The notes under the pieces were generated by a model. It had not been told where the DNA came from, did not search any database, and worked only from the letters and a program-made list of their open reading frames with translations. Position numbers and translations under genes: made by a program. A DNA stretch of 17,252 bases from JAJNPS01 sp031426185. GTDB taxonomy: Bacteria > Pseudomonadota > Alphaproteobacteria > Rhodobacterales > Rhodobacteraceae. Positions 8,214-17,252 of this stretch are shown here, one piece after another. Numbering within the stretch: the stretch's first letter is position 1; each line of letters begins with the position of its first letter. The stretch is taken from positions 1 through 17,252 of the forward strand of contig JANPKV010000006.1 in assembly GCA_031426185.1 (NCBI GenBank), given 5' to 3'.

Positions 8214-9797
8214 CTACGCCATCCAGGTCTTGGAGGCGATATGGCCGCCCATCAGTTCCTGGTTCGGATCAATCGACCAGCCGGCGAGCGCATCGGAATG
8301 CGCGTCGATAAAGTCGTTGAACATCGGGCAGATGACGCCGCCGTCGTCGTGGATGATGGCGCCGATCTTTGCGTAAAGGTCTGTCCGCACGGCAAGGTCC
8401 GTTTCCGATCTGGCCTGCAGGATCAGCGCATCAAGCTCCGGGTTGGAGTACTTGGTGTCGTTCCAGTCGGCAGTCGAAATGTAAGCCGTCGAATACATCT
8501 GATCCTGCACCGGACGCCCGCCCCAATAGCTGGCGCAGAAGGGTTTCACGTTCCAGACATCCGACCAATATCCGTCATCGGGCACGCGCTGGATTTCCAG
8601 CGGAATTCCAGCCGCCGCTGCGGATTGCTGGAACAGCGCCGCTGCGTCTACCGCCCCCGGGAAAGCCGTATCGGCAACCAGCAACACGATGGGTGATCCA
8701 TCATGCCCCGAAGCCTTGTAATGCTCGGCCGCCTTCGCCGTATCGTATTCGCGTTGCGGCAGGGCGGTGAACAGCGGGTAGGCCGCATTGACCGGGATGT
8801 CGTTGCCGAGCCCGCCATAGCCGTCAAGGATCTTGTCCACCATCTCCTGCCGGTTGATCGCGTATTTCAGCGCCAGACGCAGGTCCTTGTTGTCGAAGGG
8901 TGCGGTGTTGGTATGCATGATGAACACGTAGTGGCCGCGACCGGAGATGTTCTCCACCTTGATGCCCGGCGCCTGCGATATCAGCCGCGCGACCTTCGGG
9001 TCGATCCGGTTGATCACATGGACCTGGCCGGCCTGCAGCGCCGAAGTGCGCGCGGTGCCGTCATTGATCACCAGAACCTCGACGCCGTCAAAGTGGCCGC
9101 GCGACGTGTCCCAGTCCTCGGCATGCTTTTCGAACGCAAAGCGCACGCCCGGTTCGGCCGAGGTCAGCTTGTACGGGCCGGTGCCGATGGCCGCGTTGGG
9201 ATCGGCCACGCCGCCACCCGGCTGCACGATCAGGTGGTAGTCCGACACCAGGTAGGGCAGGTCGGCATTGCCTTGCGTCAAGGTAAAGACGACGTTGCCG
9301 CCATCGGCTGCGATGCCCGCAATGCCCTGCATGATGCCAAGGGCCCCGGATTTCGCATTTTCGTCCGAGTGGCGCTTGAACGTGGCCACCACGTCATCGA
9401 CCGTCATCACGGTGCCGTCGTGGAACTTGACGCCTTCGCGGATCTTGAACGTCCAGACGGTGCCATCCTCGTTGACGGAAAATTCTTCGGCCAGGCGCGG
9501 CTCGATGCTGCCGTCCGGGGCCACGTTCACGATGGTGTCGCCCCAGATGCGCCCGATGAGGAATGGCACGGGGCTGTCGGCCAGAGCGGGGTCCAGCGCG
9601 TCGGTCGTCTCGCCGCCGCCCACGCCCAGCTTGAGCACGCCGCCCTTTTTCGGCGTCTGCGCCTGTGCGGCATCCGGTGCCAGCATCGTGCCGATCGCCG
9701 CCGCAGCGCCAACCGCAGCGACACCACCCATGAAGCTGCGCCGTGTCACTCCAGCGCGGTCAAGTGCAGCAATCAGACGCGAAAGATCGTCGTTCAT
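8214..9797 (-). CDS. Peptide ABC transporter substrate-binding protein (SBP_bac_5), Tat-exported
   Basis: This 527-residue family-5 binding protein captures peptides or related compounds in the periplasm. The N-terminus has a twin-arginine signal (TRRSFMGG, Arg19-Arg20), a hydrophobic alanine-rich core and a likely cleavage after AQA near residue 46. This means export in folded form by the Tat system. The mature part begins KKGGVLKLGVGGGETTDALDPAL, then shows the family signature region with EPRLAEEF and WTFKIREGVKFHDGTVMTVDDV. The ATG at 9797 has AGGGAG at 9805-9810, seven bases upstream. Downstream come both permeases and the ATPase; upstream, after 116 bp, is a serine hydrolase gene on the same strand. 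The ligand is unknown: family-5 proteins also bind glutathione, opines, nickel complexes and oligosaccharides. Confidence 0.94.
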   Translation of the reverse strand: MNDDLSRLIAALDRAGVTRRSFMGGVAAVGAAAAIGTMLAPDAAQAQTPKKGGVLKLGVGGGETTDALDPALADSPVPFLIGRIWGDTIVNVAPDGSIEPRLAEEFSVNEDGTVWTFKIREGVKFHDGTVMTVDDVVATFKRHSDENAKSGALGIMQGIAGIAADGGNVVFTLTQGNADLPYLVSDYHLIVQPGGGVADPNAAIGTGPYKLTSAEPGVRFAFEKHAEDWDTSRGHFDGVEVLVINDGTARTSALQAGQVHVINRIDPKVARLISQAPGIKVENISGRGHYVFIMHTNTAPFDNKDLRLALKYAINRQEMVDKILDGYGGLGNDIPVNAAYPLFTALPQREYDTAKAAEHYKASGHDGSPIVLLVADTAFPGAVDAAALFQQSAAAAGIPLEIQRVPDDGYWSDVWNVKPFCASYWGGRPVQDQMYSTAYISTADWNDTKYSNPELDALILQARSETDLAVRTDLYAKIGAIIHDDGGVICPMFNDFIDAHSDALAGWSIDPNQELMGGHIASKTWMA

Positions 9798-9913
9798 TTA
9801 GTATCTCCCTGTGGTTACCCCTGGACGGGGTTTTTATTGACTCACGCATCAGTAACCGCCGGATGCAGGCGTCAGGTCAACGGATTCGTGCGAGTTGGTG
9901 CCAAAAAAGATTG

Positions 9914-11914
9914 TCAGACAAAGGTGCGCGGGACGGTCTGGACGACGTCGCGGTCAAAAATCTGCGTGTCTCCCTCCCATGCGCGCAGTCTGGACCGAAA
10001 GCACAGGTCGGATGTGGTTGCCGTCATCTCTGCCTCGGCCAGGGTCCGGACCGACCAGTCGTCGCGCGACAGGTTTTGTTCCCAGTGCATCGTCGATCGC
10101 GCCGAAAGCGGATCGTCGGGATGCACCGTCCAGCGTTCCGCCATCTTTTCGGCCAGGATCAGGCCATGTGTCAGGTTTTCGGTGACCCCCTGATCATCCT
10201 CTGCCACCAGCGTCACGGTGCCGGTGATGAGATCCCTTTCGATCCGCCGGACGGCCCCCCCCTGGCGATGCACCTTGTGTTGCCAGGGCGCGGCCATTTC
10301 GACCGGTGGGGGCACCCATTCAGCGGTCGTTCCCCCCTGATGCAGGGGCAGGTCCAGCGACCCCTCCAGCAAGGTCAGGGTCGCGACTTGCGGGCTCGGC
10401 CAGATGAACGGCCAATAGGTCGTGGACAGCGCCAGACGCAGATGGTGCCCCGGTGCAACGCGGTAGGCCATCTGGTCCAGGGTCAGCGCGATGGTAACAG
10501 CTTTGCCCACCGGGACCGGGGTCGGCGTCTCCATGCTGTCGCGGTGACACAGGTTCAGCATGCCATGCGCGATCCGCAGGGAAGACCCGTCCGGTGCCAC
10601 ATCGCAAAGCCGCGCGACAAGGAAGGCGAGGGGGCGGTCACTGGTCAGCCGCACGCGCAAGACCGCGGCCCCCAGAAGGTCCAGCGGGGCGGTCATCGGC
10701 GCGGCATCAAAACAGACCGACAGCGCATCATCCTGCGCCTGATCACCCGGCATTTCCGCGTTCAATCCCATGGGAAAGAACTCACCCGCCGACAGCCCCA
10801 GGTGCAGGGGTGTGCTGACAGCAATCCCCAGTTCGCCGCCATCGCCCCCCAACAGATGCCCCGGCGACAGGGCAAGTTCACGGCGGGCCACACGCGCGCT
10901 GGGCCAGACGGGTTCCGCCAGCCAATGGCCCGCGCGCTCTGGCGCCGAGGCATCCGGCGCTTGGGAATGCAACATGTAGACCCGCATTGCCGGGTCGCGG
11001 TCGACTCCCGTATCGATGCCTTTCAGCCAATGATCCCACCAGCGCAATGCCTCTTGCAGAAACCCGATACGGGGGGCCGGGACGGCGGTATGGGGGTATT
11101 GATGCACCCACGGCCCGATGATCCCCTTGACCGGCGCCGCCATGTTTTCCAGCAGTTTGGACGTGGTGTTCATGTAGCTGTCGGCCCAGCCCGACACCGA
11201 CAGCACCGGCACCTGCACCGCCTCCCAATCCTCACGAACCGAGCCGTGTTTCCAATAGGCGTCCCGGGACTGGTGGCTTGCCCATAGCGGGGACAGGAAC
11301 TGGTCCGCTTCAAGCCGTGCCAACCAGTCCGCCCGCCAGTCTGCCCGCAAAAGGGGGTCGGCAGGGCGCGACGAATAGGACAGCATCACCGCCCCCCATC
11401 CGAGATTCTCGCCCAACAGGCAGCCGCCCCGGAAATGGATGTCATCGGCAAACCTGTCGGTCGTCGAATAGACCGAGACTATGGCACGCAAGGCGGGGGG
11501 ACGCAGAAAGGCCGTCTGCAGGCAGTTGAATCCGCCCCAGCTTTTGCCCATCATCCCCACTGCGCCGGTACACCAGGGCTGGGCAGCCAGCCAGGCGATC
11601 ACCTCGCAGGCATCGGACAGCTCCTGCGGGGTGTATTCGTCGTCCAGCCGCCCCTCGCTGTCGCCGGTCCCCCGCATGTCCACCCGCACGCAGGCATAGC
11701 CGTGGCCCGCCACATAGGGATGCATCAGCTCGTCTCGTGCCAGGGTGCCATCGCGCTTGCGATAGGGGATGTATTCCAGCACGGCGGGCACCGGATCGGT
11801 TGCCGCGTCCTGTGGCATCCAGACGCGTGCCGACAGACGACAGCCATCCGCCAGCACGATGCCCATATCCGGGGTTTCGCTGATCGGGCGGGCAAACGTG
11901 GTCACTGTCTTCAA
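9914..11914 (-). CDS. CocE/NonD-type serine hydrolase, X-Pro dipeptidyl-peptidase (S15) fold
   Basis: This protein of about 666 residues resembles X-Pro dipeptidyl peptidases, cocaine esterase and glutaryl-acylase relatives. An alpha/beta-hydrolase domain (about 1-340) has the nucleophile Ser125 in GKSWGG, the acid Asp245 in SGWADSY and the base His271 in GPWVHQY. It is followed by a C-terminal jelly-roll domain of the PepX_C type. No signal peptide is seen, so a cytoplasmic location is likely. The frame is open to 12046, but homology begins near VTTFARPISETPDMGIVLADG. The TTG at 11914 is chosen because AAGGAG at 11922-11927 lies seven bases upstream; an in-frame GTG three codons later is an alternative. 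It lies directly upstream of the peptide-importer genes, which suggests it cleaves an imported peptide, amide or ester. The actual substrate cannot be read. Confidence 0.9.
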   Translation of the reverse strand: MKTVTTFARPISETPDMGIVLADGCRLSARVWMPQDAATDPVPAVLEYIPYRKRDGTLARDELMHPYVAGHGYACVRVDMRGTGDSEGRLDDEYTPQELSDACEVIAWLAAQPWCTGAVGMMGKSWGGFNCLQTAFLRPPALRAIVSVYSTTDRFADDIHFRGGCLLGENLGWGAVMLSYSSRPADPLLRADWRADWLARLEADQFLSPLWASHQSRDAYWKHGSVREDWEAVQVPVLSVSGWADSYMNTTSKLLENMAAPVKGIIGPWVHQYPHTAVPAPRIGFLQEALRWWDHWLKGIDTGVDRDPAMRVYMLHSQAPDASAPERAGHWLAEPVWPSARVARRELALSPGHLLGGDGGELGIAVSTPLHLGLSAGEFFPMGLNAEMPGDQAQDDALSVCFDAAPMTAPLDLLGAAVLRVRLTSDRPLAFLVARLCDVAPDGSSLRIAHGMLNLCHRDSMETPTPVPVGKAVTIALTLDQMAYRVAPGHHLRLALSTTYWPFIWPSPQVATLTLLEGSLDLPLHQGGTTAEWVPPPVEMAAPWQHKVHRQGGAVRRIERDLITGTVTLVAEDDQGVTENLTHGLILAEKMAERWTVHPDDPLSARSTMHWEQNLSRDDWSVRTLAEAEMTATTSDLCFRSRLRAWEGDTQIFDRDVVQTVPRTFV

Positions 11915-11921
11915 CGGAACG

Positions 11922-11927
11922 CTCCTT
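11922..11927 (-). promoter_or_regulatory. Ribosome binding site deciding a TTG start for the S15-type hydrolase
   Basis: Read on the minus strand the site is AAGGAG, followed by seven bases and then TTG AAG ACA. It is the only good Shine-Dalgarno sequence close to where the protein homology begins, and it places the start at an unusual TTG codon at 11914. Confidence 0.65.
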
Positions 11928-12036
11928 GCGAAAAGCGCCCGTGGGGTCCAGGGGCACATTGCGGCCAGACAACACCTGGCGCATCGCTGTTGCAAGGGGA
12001 GCGGAGCGTCCCTGACCTGCATTCCGTCTGTGGTGA

Positions 12037-12075
12037 CCCCGGCCAAGCCACCCTTGCGGGGGTGCCGGGCCGGGG
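12037..12075. repeat. GC-rich inverted repeat downstream of katG
   Basis: CCCCGGCC at 12037-12044 is exactly complementary to GGCCGGGG at 12068-12075. Inside it CACCC (12049-12053) pairs with GGGTG (12060-12064), giving an imperfect stem-loop. It begins 15 bases after the katG stop in the katG direction. On the katG strand no T-run follows; the only T-run (TTTT at 12081-12084) follows on the opposite strand. It could end or stabilise the katG mRNA, but it is not a standard terminator for katG. Confidence 0.5.
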
Positions 12076-12090
12076 CCGAGTTTTCTCCGA

Positions 12091-14295
<2,205 letters not shown>

Positions 14296-14411
14296 GGCAG
14301 TTCTCCCGACTTTTGTTCATGCTTTATCGATACTTGACCACATATGCCCGGCCCGAATGACGCGCCTTCCCGGTGGGAATTGCGGGTCTTGTCTGATGGT
14401 CGGTTGTGGCT

Positions 14412-14440
14412 TGTATCGTTCCCTGCCGCGACACTACCAA
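14412..14440 (-). promoter_or_regulatory. Candidate katG promoter
   Basis: On the minus strand TTGGTA (14440-14435) and GATACA (14417-14412) are separated by exactly 17 bases. The -10 match is only fair, which fits a promoter that needs an activator. The AT-rich candidate OxyR site lies immediately upstream, the position expected for activation. This is inferred by eye. Confidence 0.35.
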
Positions 14441-14447
14441 ACCCGGG

Positions 14448-14490
14448 TGATTAGTTTAAGTTGTATTTTCTGATCAGTTCCATAAGATGT
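14448..14490. promoter_or_regulatory. Candidate OxyR operator between katG and oxyR
   Basis: This is the most AT-rich part of the 199-bp divergent region. It contains the perfect 8-bp palindrome CTGATCAG (14470-14477) and tetrads resembling OxyR elements (TTAG at 14451, GTAT at 14463). Their spacing does not exactly match the classical ATAG-N7-CTAT repeat. It sits just upstream of the candidate katG -35 and directly before the oxyR start, fitting both katG activation and oxyR autocontrol. Position supports it more than motif match does. Confidence 0.35.
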
Positions 14491-14494
14491 TCTG

Positions 14495-15415
14495 ATGGCA
14501 AATCTGACGCTCAAACAGTTCCGCTATTTTGAGGCGCTCGCCGCCGAAGGCCATTTCGGTCGTGCGGCTGACAGCTGCGCCATTTCACAGCCCGCCTTGT
14601 CGATGCAGATCAAGGAGCTGGAGGAAACCCTTGGCACGCCCTTGTTCGAGCGGGGTGCAAGGACGATCCGCCTCACACGCTTTGGAGAGGATTTCGCCAT
14701 ACGCATCCGCGACATCCTGCGGTCGGTGGACGAACTGGGCGACCTCGCGCGCGCCTCGAAGGGACAGTTGGCCGGGCGGCTGCGGCTGGGTGTCATCCCG
14801 ACGGTGGCGCCTTATCTGTTGCCGACCGTCATGCGGGATCTGACGCGGACATATCCCGGGCTTGATCTTCATATCCGCGAAACCGTCACGCCGCGTCTCT
14901 TGCAGGACCTTGCCGAAGGGCGGCTGGACTGTGCCATCGTGGCGCTGCCCGTATCGGAACCCTCATTGACGGAATTTGCCCTTTTTGCGGAGGATTTCGT
15001 TCTGGTCCGCCCGGTGAAGGATGCGGACAAGGCGGTGCCGAGTGCCGAAGCGCTGGGCGAGATGCGGCTGCTGCTGCTGGAAGAAGGGCACTGCTTTCGC
15101 GATCAGGCGCTGGCCTTCTGCAACCAGCAGGGCGTGCGCCCGAGAGAGCTTTTGGACGGCAGTTCGCTGACCACGCTGGTCCAGATGGTCAGCGCCGGCA
15201 TCGGCGTCACGCTGATCCCCGAAATGGCCGTGCTGCTGGAAACACGGTCAGGCGGGGTGTCACTGGCGCGGTTCGCAGGATCGCCCCCCAGCCGGACCAT
15301 CGGAATGGTGTGGCGCAAGGCAAGCCCGCTGGCCGCACAACTGCGGCAGATGGCAACGGGTGTCCGGAAAACGGCGGTAGGGCTGCGCCGGGGACGTCAG
15401 GCGGAGCGCGCCTGA
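14495..15415 (+). CDS. oxyR: Hydrogen-peroxide-sensing LysR-type regulator OxyR
   Basis: This 306-residue protein has the normal LysR layout. A winged helix-turn-helix occupies about residues 4-63 (LKQFRYFEALAAEGHFGRAA, SQPALSMQIKELEETLG), and the sensor domain follows. The OxyR-specific redox pair is present: Cys200 and Cys209 in LLLEEGHCFRDQALAFC, eight residues apart as in the E. coli Cys199/Cys208 pair. In known OxyR proteins peroxide drives a disulfide between these cysteines and switches on katG and related genes. The ATG at 14495 is preceded by a weak AAGATG. It is divergent from katG, the usual arrangement. Its last 19 bases overlap the 3' end of the convergent rimO gene. Confidence 0.95.
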   Translation: MANLTLKQFRYFEALAAEGHFGRAADSCAISQPALSMQIKELEETLGTPLFERGARTIRLTRFGEDFAIRIRDILRSVDELGDLARASKGQLAGRLRLGVIPTVAPYLLPTVMRDLTRTYPGLDLHIRETVTPRLLQDLAEGRLDCAIVALPVSEPSLTEFALFAEDFVLVRPVKDADKAVPSAEALGEMRLLLLEEGHCFRDQALAFCNQQGVRPRELLDGSSLTTLVQMVSAGIGVTLIPEMAVLLETRSGGVSLARFAGSPPSRTIGMVWRKASPLAAQLRQMATGVRKTAVGLRRGRQAERA

Positions 15416-16803
15416 AGCCGCCCCCAAAGATCGTATTCCCCTGCTTCGTCCACGTGCACCGACACGATATCTCCCGGCTTCAGCCCGTCGAAACCCTCGT
15501 CGATGAACAGGTTGCCGTCGATCTCCGGCGCGTCGGCCTTGGTGCGACAGGTCGCCCCTTCGTCATCGACATCGTCCACGATGACCTCCAGTACCTTGCC
15601 GACCTTGGCGGCCAGCTTTGCCTCGGAAATGGCTTGGGCCTTTTGCATGAAGCGATCAAAACGCTCCTGCTTGATCTCGGCGGCCACATGGTCCGGAAGC
15701 GCGTTTGACCGTGCACCCGCGACGTTTTCGTACTGAAAGCAACCGACCCGGTCGAGTTGCGCTTCGTCCAGCCAGTCAAGCAGGACCTGAAATTCGGCCT
15801 CGGTCTCGCCGGGATAACCGACGATGAAGGTCGATCGCAGCGCGATGTCCGGACAGACCGACCGCCAGGCGGCGTTTTCGTCCAGCGTCCGCGCTGCCGC
15901 CGCAGGACGGGCCATCCGGCGCAGGACCCCCGGATCGGCATGCTGAAACGGAATGTCGAGATAAGGCAGCACCAGCCCGTCGGCCATCAGCGGAATGAGA
16001 TCGCGCACATGCGGATAGGGATAGACGTAGTGAAGGCGCACCCAGGCCCCAAGCCGCCCCATTTCGCGCGACAGGTCGGTGATATGGGCGCGCACCTCGC
16101 CACCCTTCCAGGGTGACAGATCGTGCTTGCAGTCCACCCCGTAAGCCGATGTGTCCTGGCTGATGACGAGAAGTTCCCTGACCCCCGCCTCCACCAGCTT
16201 TTCCGCCTCGCGCAGCACGGCATGGGCGGGGCGCGATTGAAGCAATCCGCGCATGTCGGGAATGATGCAGAACTTGCACTTGTGGTTACAGCCCTCGGAG
16301 ATCTTGAGATAGCTGTAATGGCGCGGGGTCAGGGTCACCCCGGTCGCGGGCAACAGGTCGATGAAGGGATCGGGGCTTGGCGGCACGGCGGCGTGAACGG
16401 CGTCCAGCACCGCCTCGTATTGGTGCGGCCCGGTCACGGCCAGCACGCGGGGATGTGCGCCGGTGATGTAGTCGGGTTCCGCGCCAAGACAGCCGGTAAC
16501 GATGACGCGGCCGTTTTCCACCAGCGCCTCGCCGATGGCGTCCAGACTTTCGGCCTTGGCACTGTCGAGAAACCCGCAGGTGTTCACGATCACCGCATCC
16601 GCCCCCTTGTAATCGGGGCTGATGGCGTAGCCCTCGGCGCGCAGGCGCGTCAGGATGCGTTCGGAATCCACCAGCGCCTTAGGGCAGCCAAGGCTGACCA
16701 TGCCGATGGTCGGCTGGCGGGATCTATCAGATTTGGCCCGGCGGGTATCGGGGATCAGGGACCGGGCAAGGTCGGGGCGAAGCAGCGGCGGGTTCTGTGT
16801 CAT
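15397..16803 (-). CDS. rimO: Ribosomal protein S12 methylthiotransferase
   Basis: This 468-residue radical-SAM enzyme adds a methylthio group to the conserved aspartate of ribosomal protein S12 (Asp89 in E. coli). The N-terminal UPF0004 domain supplies Cys40, Cys76 and Cys105 (SLGCPKALVDSE, NTCGFLDSA, TGCLGAEP) for one iron-sulfur cluster. The radical-SAM cluster uses Cys172, Cys176 and Cys179 in CNHKCKFCIIPDMRG. A TRAM domain closes the protein, ending near GEYDLWGRLQA. SLGCPKALVDSE and the overall size separate it from its tRNA-modifying relative MiaB. About 30 residues precede the first domain. The ATG at 16803 has no Shine-Dalgarno sequence and may begin a leaderless mRNA. The 3' end overlaps oxyR by 19 bp. 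Confidence 0.95.
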   Translation of the reverse strand: MTQNPPLLRPDLARSLIPDTRRAKSDRSRQPTIGMVSLGCPKALVDSERILTRLRAEGYAISPDYKGADAVIVNTCGFLDSAKAESLDAIGEALVENGRVIVTGCLGAEPDYITGAHPRVLAVTGPHQYEAVLDAVHAAVPPSPDPFIDLLPATGVTLTPRHYSYLKISEGCNHKCKFCIIPDMRGLLQSRPAHAVLREAEKLVEAGVRELLVISQDTSAYGVDCKHDLSPWKGGEVRAHITDLSREMGRLGAWVRLHYVYPYPHVRDLIPLMADGLVLPYLDIPFQHADPGVLRRMARPAAAARTLDENAAWRSVCPDIALRSTFIVGYPGETEAEFQVLLDWLDEAQLDRVGCFQYENVAGARSNALPDHVAAEIKQERFDRFMQKAQAISEAKLAAKVGKVLEVIVDDVDDEGATCRTKADAPEIDGNLFIDEGFDGLKPGDIVSVHVDEAGEYDLWGRLQARSA

Positions 16804-16809
16804 GGCGCG

Positions 16810-16838
16810 GATATAGCGGGAACCACCGGGAACATCAA
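16810..16838 (-). promoter_or_regulatory. Candidate rimO promoter, implying a leaderless transcript
   Basis: On the minus strand TTGATG (16838-16833) and TATATC (16815-16810) are separated by 17 bases; each matches the sigma-70 consensus at four of six positions. Only six bases lie between the -10 element and the rimO ATG, so transcription would begin at or next to the A of the start codon. Confidence 0.45.
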
Positions 16839-16908
16839 AGGGCGCGCGTCAGCTGCCTTGATCCGAGGCGCAAGCGTCAGCACGGGGCAGGCGCTGCGGA
16901 TCACATCG

Positions 16909-16935
16909 AAAAAAAGGGGCAGGTCGCCCTGCCCC
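16909..16935 (-). terminator. Rho-independent terminator after the DUF481 gene
   Basis: On the minus strand a perfect 8-bp stem, GGGGCAGG (16935-16928) with CCTGCCCC (16923-16916), encloses the loop GCGA and is followed by seven T residues (16915-16909). It lies 70 bp after the DUF481 stop and 105 bp before the rimO start. It therefore ends the DUF481 transcript and separates it from rimO. Confidence 0.9.
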
Positions 16936-17005
16936 AGGTCATGAAAAGGGTCTTCGGTCTTCATAGACGCGCCGGGGCCATTCCCGACCCAGACGCGCCT
17001 ACGTC

Positions 17006-17252
17006 TCAGAAACCGTAAACGAGCGAGACGCCCAGTTTGTTGTCCGTCTCGATCGCACGGCTGTCGTCGTATTCGGTCAAGTAGCTGACCCGAGTCGCGA
17101 AGGCGTCGGAGACCTGGAAGTTCACGCCCAGATCGTTGTTCACGCGCAGTGCCGAATCCGATTTCAGGATATCGGTGTCCATCGTCGCAAAGATCGACTC
17201 GTTGAAGCGGTGATAGAACCGCGACGAGGCGATGTAGCCCGTCTCGGTCGTG
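17006..17252 (-). CDS. DUF481 (YdiY-like) outer-membrane protein, C-terminal 81 residues, partial
   Basis: The minus strand is open from the right window edge to a TGA at 17006-17008. The 81 residues alternate polar and hydrophobic positions as in transmembrane beta strands, for example ALRVNNDLGVNFQVSDAF, RVSYLTEYDDSRAIETDNK and LGVSLVYGF. The protein ends in phenylalanine, the usual C-terminal signal for assembly of outer-membrane barrels by the BAM machinery. The TEYDDSRAI..TDNKLGVSLVYGF ending matches my recollection of DUF481 proteins, called salt-induced outer-membrane proteins; their function is poorly known. The N-terminus and signal peptide are outside the window. A strong terminator follows the gene. 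Confidence 0.8.
   Translation of the reverse strand, partial: TTETGYIASSRFYHRFNESIFATMDTDILKSDSALRVNNDLGVNFQVSDAFATRVSYLTEYDDSRAIETDNKLGVSLVYGF

Noticed and set aside
7228..8376. Plus-strand open frame of 382 codons, rich in His, Gln and Asp
   Set aside because: It is the reverse-strand shadow of the DppB-type permease, whose membrane codons produce this composition.
9817..9838. Small hairpin ACCCC-loop-GGGGT followed by TTTTT on the plus strand
   Set aside because: The stem is only 5 bp, and no plus-strand gene ends there. On the minus strand it lies in the binding-protein leader without a T-run.
9900..9916. T-run after the hydrolase stop on the minus strand, next to the inverted repeat TTGTC/GACAA
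   Set aside because: The arms are separated by one base, so only a three-pair stem could form; too weak to call a terminator.
8703..11287. Two long plus-strand open frames (496 and 514 codons) opposite the binding protein and the S15-type hydrolase
   Set aside because: They lie antisense to genes with clear family motifs, show low-complexity Arg/Gly/Gln/His-rich content with no domain, and are the usual effect of high GC at third positions.

Overview
The window is a GC-rich stretch of chromosome-like DNA. Its proteins look alphaproteobacterial, most like Rhodobacterales (Roseobacter/Paracoccus type). This assignment rests on recall of family resemblance for RimO, the DUF481 protein, the fused peptide-transport ATPase and the IS3-family remnant; no search was run. 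I found 13 intact genes, one partial gene and one dead transposase. There are no rRNA or tRNA genes, no CRISPR array and no phage genes.

Layout. Positions 1-440 hold the 3' part of an IS3/IS407-type transposase that has lost its catalytic glutamate and its frame. Then comes xth (exonuclease III, minus strand). Divergent from it, on the plus strand, is an operon for a polar amino-acid ABC importer: binding protein and two permeases, followed by an HSL-type esterase. No ATPase gene accompanies it. This operon converges, with a 20-bp gap, on a minus-strand peptide-importer operon. Read in its own direction, that operon is an S15/CocE-type serine hydrolase, a Tat-exported solute-binding protein, two permeases and a double-NBD ATPase, with tight or overlapping junctions. 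Upstream of it on the same strand is katG. Divergent from katG is oxyR, with both redox cysteines. The oxyR end overlaps the end of rimO by 19 bp tail to tail. The window closes with a strong terminator and the C-terminal end of a DUF481 outer-membrane protein.

How the genes work together. The centre is two 'importer plus serine hydrolase' modules facing each other: one for an amino acid or amino-acid-like solute, one for peptides or peptide-like compounds. In each, the hydrolase appears cytoplasmic and could process what is imported; that link is inferred from gene order only. katG and oxyR form the classical peroxide-response pair, with a 199-bp shared control region. xth repairs oxidative DNA lesions in known biology, but nothing seen here ties it to OxyR.

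I see no clear evidence of an undescribed biological system. The best candidates for a second look are the amino-acid importer without an ATPase but with an esterase, the hydrolase-peptide importer operon, the oxyR/rimO 3' overlap, and a possible leaderless rimO transcript. No gene-free stretch exceeds 300 bases; the longest, 1359-1636, is the divergent promoter region between xth and the amino-acid operon.
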